A DNA stretch of 8,438 bases, from the NCBI GenBank assembly GCA_030643245.1, contig DAOWME010000129.1, forward strand, positions 1-8,438. The letters run 5' to 3'. This DNA is from Deltaproteobacteria bacterium (lineage in GTDB: Bacteria; Desulfobacterota; UBA8473). Below are positions 5,994-8,438 of the stretch, one piece after another. The first letter of the stretch is position 1, and every line of letters starts with the position of its first letter. The notes beneath the pieces are model-generated. The model searched no databases. It was not told the DNA's origin and saw only the letters and a program-made list of their open reading frames with translations. The translations under genes and the position numbers were made by a program.

Positions 5994-6136
5994 GTTTCCA
6001 TCCAGAAATGGCCCTTTTCCCCCTGAGCTGCGTTCCCCTCAGGTTTCCGCCTGTGACGTACGATCATGTACGCCTCGGCTCAAACCGTCGTGCGGCCTTG
6101 CTCAGAGAAAATATTGCTCATTTCTGAATTGGAAAC
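5994..6136. repeat. 143-base quasi-palindrome upstream of alr (MITE-like element or structured RNA)
   Basis: The ends form a long imperfect inverted repeat: GTTTCCA-TC-CAGAAATG (5994-6010) against CATTTCTG-AAT-TGGAAAC (6119-6136), 15 paired positions around a 2/3-base internal loop. Pairing continues inward: TTTTC (6015-6019) with GAAAA (6107-6111), CTGAGC (6023-6028) with GCTCAG (6100-6105), GGTTT (6042-6046) with AAACC (6082-6086), GCC (6049-6051) with GGC (6077-6079), and CGTAC (6057-6061) with GTACG (6068-6072) around the loop GATCAT. Single-stranded DNA or RNA of either strand would fold into one long rod. There is no coding capacity of note. This fits a non-autonomous mobile palindromic repeat, a leader RNA or a small RNA. 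The arms share no obvious sequence with the other quasi-palindrome at 8268-8434. Confidence 0.7.
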
Positions 6137-6196
6137 CAACTCGTGCCCTTTTCTCAAGAAGTCCATTTATGGATGGACACTATCTAAGTGCATTGG

Positions 6197-6203
6197 AAGG
6201 AGG
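6197..6203 (+). promoter_or_regulatory. Strong Shine-Dalgarno that decides the alr start
   Basis: AAGGAGG sits one base before an ATG (6205) and four bases before a TTG (6208), both in the alr frame, and 28 bases after the first in-frame ATG (6169). Its presence inside the longest frame argues that translation begins at 6205 or 6208 and not at 6169. The spacing to the ATG is very short, so the TTG could be the true start. Confidence 0.5.
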
Positions 6204-6204
6204 A

Positions 6205-7371
6205 ATGTTGATCTCTCACCGACCCACAACCGCTGAAATCAATCTCGATGCTCTTAGGTTCAATTATAGAGAACTGCGAAAAAAAGTGGGCAACAATGCT
6301 AAGATGCTGGCCGTAGTTAAAGCCAATGCATATGGACATGGTGCCGTGGCTATTTCGAGAGAACTCCAGAGTTTAGGCTCAGATCTGCTTGGGGTAGCTA
6401 TATGTGAAGAGGGTGTCGCCTTGAGAAAGGCAGGGATAAGAATACCGATTATCGTGTTGAACGGTATCTTCGGAAAACAGGCAGAAGAGACTTTTGAATA
6501 CGACCTCACCCCTGTAATCTTCGATTTGTATACTGCCAAGAAATTGTCTTCCGAGGGCAAGAGGGTAAATAGGAAGACCAAGGTTCATGTAAAGGTCGAT
6601 ACCGGTATGGGACGGCTTGGGATCTTATGTGAAGAGATAAGGCCATTTTTCACACAACTGAAAGAAATAGAGAATGTAGAGGTTGAGGGGGTGATCTCCC
6701 ATCTATCAACGGCTAATGGAGATACCGAGAAAGACCTGGACTTCATTTCCTTGCAACTACGTAAATTCAAAGAGTCACTCGAGGAGATAGATTTGATCGG
6801 GCCTTCTCCCCTTTTGAGGCATATTGCCAATAGTGCGGCAACTATTGACTTAACACCTTGCCCTTATAATCTGGTTCGCCCCGGGTTGATACTGTATGGC
6901 GCTTACCCATGTACCAGGTTTGTTAAAAAGATCACGTTAAAACCGATTATGACTCTAAAGACAGAAGTAATCCAAATAAAAACGGTCCCCCCAGGCTTTG
7001 ACATCAGCTACGGGCGTACTTTTGTCACCCGTAGAAAGTCGATCATAGCCACCTTGCCTATAGGCTATGCAGACGGCTACAGCAGGCTGCTCTCCAACAA
7101 GGGAGAGGCATTGATTCGGGGAAAGAGAGTCCCGGTAGTTGGAACGGTATGTATGGATATGATCATGGTCGATGTTACCGGGGTACCTGATGTGCATGTG
7201 GGGGACGAAGTAGTCTTGTTGGGCAGGCAGGGAGAGAGTGAGATATCTGCAGATGATATTGCGGAAAGGGCTCAAACTATCTCTTATGAGATCTTTTGCG
7301 GAGTGAGCAAGCGTGTTCCCAGGATCTACATAAAAGAAGGAAAGAGAATTACAAGAGAATTTGATGTCTAA
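6205..7371 (+). CDS. alr: Alanine racemase
   Basis: 388 residues from ATG 6205. This PLP enzyme interconverts L- and D-alanine for peptidoglycan. The N-terminal TIM barrel starts RPTTAEINLDALRFNY and carries the PLP lysine in VVKANAYGHG (K39). KVDTGMGRLG (130-139) supplies the conserved arginine, and HIANSAAT (206-213) and RPGLILYGAYP (225-235) complete the barrel. The second catalytic base is Y269 in DISYGRTF. The C-terminal beta domain has LPIGYADGYSR (284-294) and GTVCMDMIMVDVT (313-325). All key residues are present and length is normal. The frame is open to ATG 6169 (400 residues), but a Shine-Dalgarno at 6197 and the family N-terminus favour the shorter form. It overlaps mlaE by 8 bases, so the two are co-transcribed. 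Confidence 0.96.
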   Translation: MLISHRPTTAEINLDALRFNYRELRKKVGNNAKMLAVVKANAYGHGAVAISRELQSLGSDLLGVAICEEGVALRKAGIRIPIIVLNGIFGKQAEETFEYDLTPVIFDLYTAKKLSSEGKRVNRKTKVHVKVDTGMGRLGILCEEIRPFFTQLKEIENVEVEGVISHLSTANGDTEKDLDFISLQLRKFKESLEEIDLIGPSPLLRHIANSAATIDLTPCPYNLVRPGLILYGAYPCTRFVKKITLKPIMTLKTEVIQIKTVPPGFDISYGRTFVTRRKSIIATLPIGYADGYSRLLSNKGEALIRGKRVPVVGTVCMDMIMVDVTGVPDVHVGDEVVLLGRQGESEISADDIAERAQTISYEIFCGVSKRVPRIYIKEGKRITREFDV

Positions 7372-8134
7372 GTTCTTCGAATTTATTGGATCCACAGTAT
7401 TACGTTTTATTGAAGAATCCGGAAAGGTGATGGTTTTCTTCTTTAAAATCCTTATGTGGACATTTCGCCCCCCTCTAAACCTTAGGAACATATTGCGGCA
7501 GATGGAAGAGGTGGGGATTAATTCACTTCCTGTGGTTCTCATAATGGCCATCTTTACGGGGATGGTCTTGGCCCTGCAGAGTTACACCGGGTTTCGGAGA
7601 TTCAATGCCGAGGCATTCGTAGGTACAGTGGTTGCTTTATCCATGGTCAGAGAACTCGGGCCAGTGCTTTCCGGTTTAATGGTTTCAGGCAGGGTTGGAG
7701 CCGGCATGGCTGCTGAACTGGGTACAATGAATGTTACCGAACAGATTGATGCCATTTACACATTAGCAACCAATCCTGTCAAGTATCTCATTGTGCCCAG
7801 GTTTTTGGCCACCTTATTTGTAATGCCGCTCTTGGTTATCTTCTCTGACATATTTGGGATCTCGGGTGGTTACCTGGTAAGCGTCAAAGTGTTGGGGACA
7901 AATCCTACAATTTATATCAAGAGGACCTGGGACTATATGGAGCTGGATGATATATATATTGGCCTTTTTAAGGCCTGCATCTTTGGGATGATAATCGCCG
8001 TCATAAGCTGTTATCAAGGGTTCTACACCCGTGGTGGAGCCGAAGGGGTTGGTAAGTCTACAACGAGAGCGGTGGTATTCTCCTCCTTGGTAATCCTTGT
8101 ATCAAATTATTTCATTACTGCTCTGATGTTCTGA
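7364..8134 (+). CDS. mlaE: MlaE-family ABC transporter permease (phospholipid transport)
   Basis: 256 residues from ATG 7364; an adjacent in-frame TTG at 7361 is less likely. The MlaE (Ttg2B/YrbE) family permease is an inner-membrane component of the Mla system, which moves phospholipids between the inner and outer membrane with the MlaF ATPase and the MCE protein MlaD. Hallmarks are SLPVVLIMAIFTGMVLALQ (54-72), MVRELGPVLSGLMVSGRVGA (94-113), ELGTMNVTEQIDAI (118-131), VPRFLATLF (144-152) and QGFYTRGGAEGVGKSTTRAV (218-237). About five hydrophobic segments follow an amphipathic N-terminus. The start overlaps the alr stop, with AGAG upstream. Unusually, no mlaF or mlaD follows within the 304 bases left in the window; palindromic non-coding DNA does. 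The encoded protein itself looks complete. Confidence 0.92.
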   Translation: MSKFFEFIGSTVLRFIEESGKVMVFFFKILMWTFRPPLNLRNILRQMEEVGINSLPVVLIMAIFTGMVLALQSYTGFRRFNAEAFVGTVVALSMVRELGPVLSGLMVSGRVGAGMAAELGTMNVTEQIDAIYTLATNPVKYLIVPRFLATLFVMPLLVIFSDIFGISGGYLVSVKVLGTNPTIYIKRTWDYMELDDIYIGLFKACIFGMIIAVISCYQGFYTRGGAEGVGKSTTRAVVFSSLVILVSNYFITALMF

Positions 8135-8267
8135 AAACCTAACCGATCAAAGGGGCCAACGCATCAACCGCTCCACTTTTTGTGCCCGATCACATTCATG
8201 CAGGGCAACCCCCGTCCGCATCATGCGCTTGTCGGCGGGGACTCGCATCAATGATGATAAGGGACGT
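8135..8267. other. Non-coding region after mlaE with a GC-rich hairpin
   Basis: No convincing gene. A nested hairpin is formed by CCCCG (8210-8214) with CGGGG (8236-8240), enclosing the 11-base near-palindrome CGCAT-C-ATGCG (8217-8227). No T-run follows, so it is not a classic terminator, though it could slow or protect the alr-mlaE transcript. On the minus strand a 33-codon frame (8248-8147, starting MRVPADKRMM) looks protein-like but has no ribosome binding site and may be a gene remnant. The segment appears more GC-rich than mlaE. Confidence 0.35.
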
Positions 8268-8434
8268 GGCCGAAATAACTTCCTCAAGTTGGCGCTTAGA
8301 TTTAGGTCAGATTTGTTCGATCTGAAAATACAAAACCACAGGAATAGTTTTGCCTATTTCGAGGATTTTGTGTTTGAAGATCGGTAAAAGATGGCCTGAA
8401 GATGAGATGTACAAATGGGGAAGTTATTTCGGCC
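8268..8434. repeat. 167-base quasi-palindrome with perfect 16-base terminal inverted repeats (MITE-like)
   Basis: GGCCGAAATAACTTCC (8268-8283) is repeated exactly in reverse complement at 8419-8434. Two more outer positions (8265-8266 with 8436-8437) pair beyond one mismatch, so the repeat may continue past the window. The centre is a 66-base hairpin (8318-8383): two 30-base arms with 22 Watson-Crick and 2 G-T pairs and a TTTTGC loop, containing blocks such as CGATCT/AGATCG, ACAAAA/TTTTGT and AATAG/CTATT. Between centre and ends there is partial pairing (TTAGG near 8302, CCTGAA near 8395). No transposase is visible. The design fits a non-autonomous palindromic mobile element or a long structured RNA at the end of the alr-mlaE transcript. 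Confidence 0.72.
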
Positions 8435-8438
8435 TCGC

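Noticed and set aside
6169..6204. Longer alr start at ATG 6169
   Set aside because: It has no good ribosome binding site, while a strong Shine-Dalgarno and the family N-terminus lie 30-40 bases downstream.
6264..7551. Minus-strand open frames opposite alr and mlaE
   Set aside because: They are shadows of two clear genes, with no family features or ribosome binding sites of their own.
8147..8248. 33-codon minus-strand frame after mlaE
   Set aside because: Protein-like composition but very short, with no ribosome binding site and no recognised family; noted only as a possible remnant.
8318..8383. Intrinsic terminator for alr-mlaE
   Set aside because: The hairpin is long and AT-rich with no T-run after it on either strand, and lies inside a larger palindrome; mobile-element or RNA origin explains it better.

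Overview
The window looks like the chromosome of a Gram-negative bacterium. It has type IV pilus alignment genes, an FtsB-like divisome gene and an MlaE-type outer-membrane lipid permease. Protein style and the gene set (orphan LarE, a MEMO-family protein with an N-terminal extension, a sigma-54 type promoter before pilM) suggest a deltaproteobacterium (Desulfobacterota-like), but that is inference and not a marker-based placement. Base composition is roughly balanced in the genes and more AT-rich in the stretch at about 3.75-4.35 kb.

The left part (1-3676) is all on the minus strand and reads, in transcription order, larE-ftsB-(promoter)-pilM-pilN-pilO-pilP, with pilP cut by the window edge. 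larE/ftsB and pilM/pilN each overlap by ATGA, pilN/pilO are 8 bases apart and pilO/pilP overlap. Between ftsB and pilM lies a near-perfect sigma-54 (-24/-12) promoter with two dyads, so the pilMNOP operon probably has its own regulated start. PilM (cytoplasmic, actin-like), PilN and PilO (bitopic inner-membrane proteins) and PilP form the alignment subcomplex linking the pilus motor to the outer-membrane secretin.

The middle (3677-5765) has a gene-poor, AT-rich stretch of about 630 bases, an uncertain 83-codon plus-strand ORF, and a convergent minus-strand gene for a MEMO/LigB-fold protein (AmmeMemoRadiSam system protein B type) carrying an extra N-terminal domain of about 100 residues that resembles a PqqD-like winged helix.

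The right part (5766-8438) starts with a divergent regulatory region: a sigma-70-like promoter toward the MEMO gene, and one toward alr whose -35/spacer holds a 12-base perfect palindrome. The presumed alr leader contains two small hairpins and a 143-base quasi-palindrome. alr (alanine racemase, peptidoglycan D-alanine) overlaps mlaE (ABC permease for phospholipid transport). No mlaF or mlaD follows in the window. Instead there is non-coding DNA and a second, unrelated long quasi-palindrome (8268-8434) with perfect 16-base terminal inverted repeats and a 66-base internal hairpin.

The most notable unexplained signals are the two long quasi-palindromes (mobile MITE-like elements or structured RNAs) and the sigma-54 promoter with a dyad over its start site. 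I see no CRISPR array, tRNA, rRNA or complete insertion sequence.
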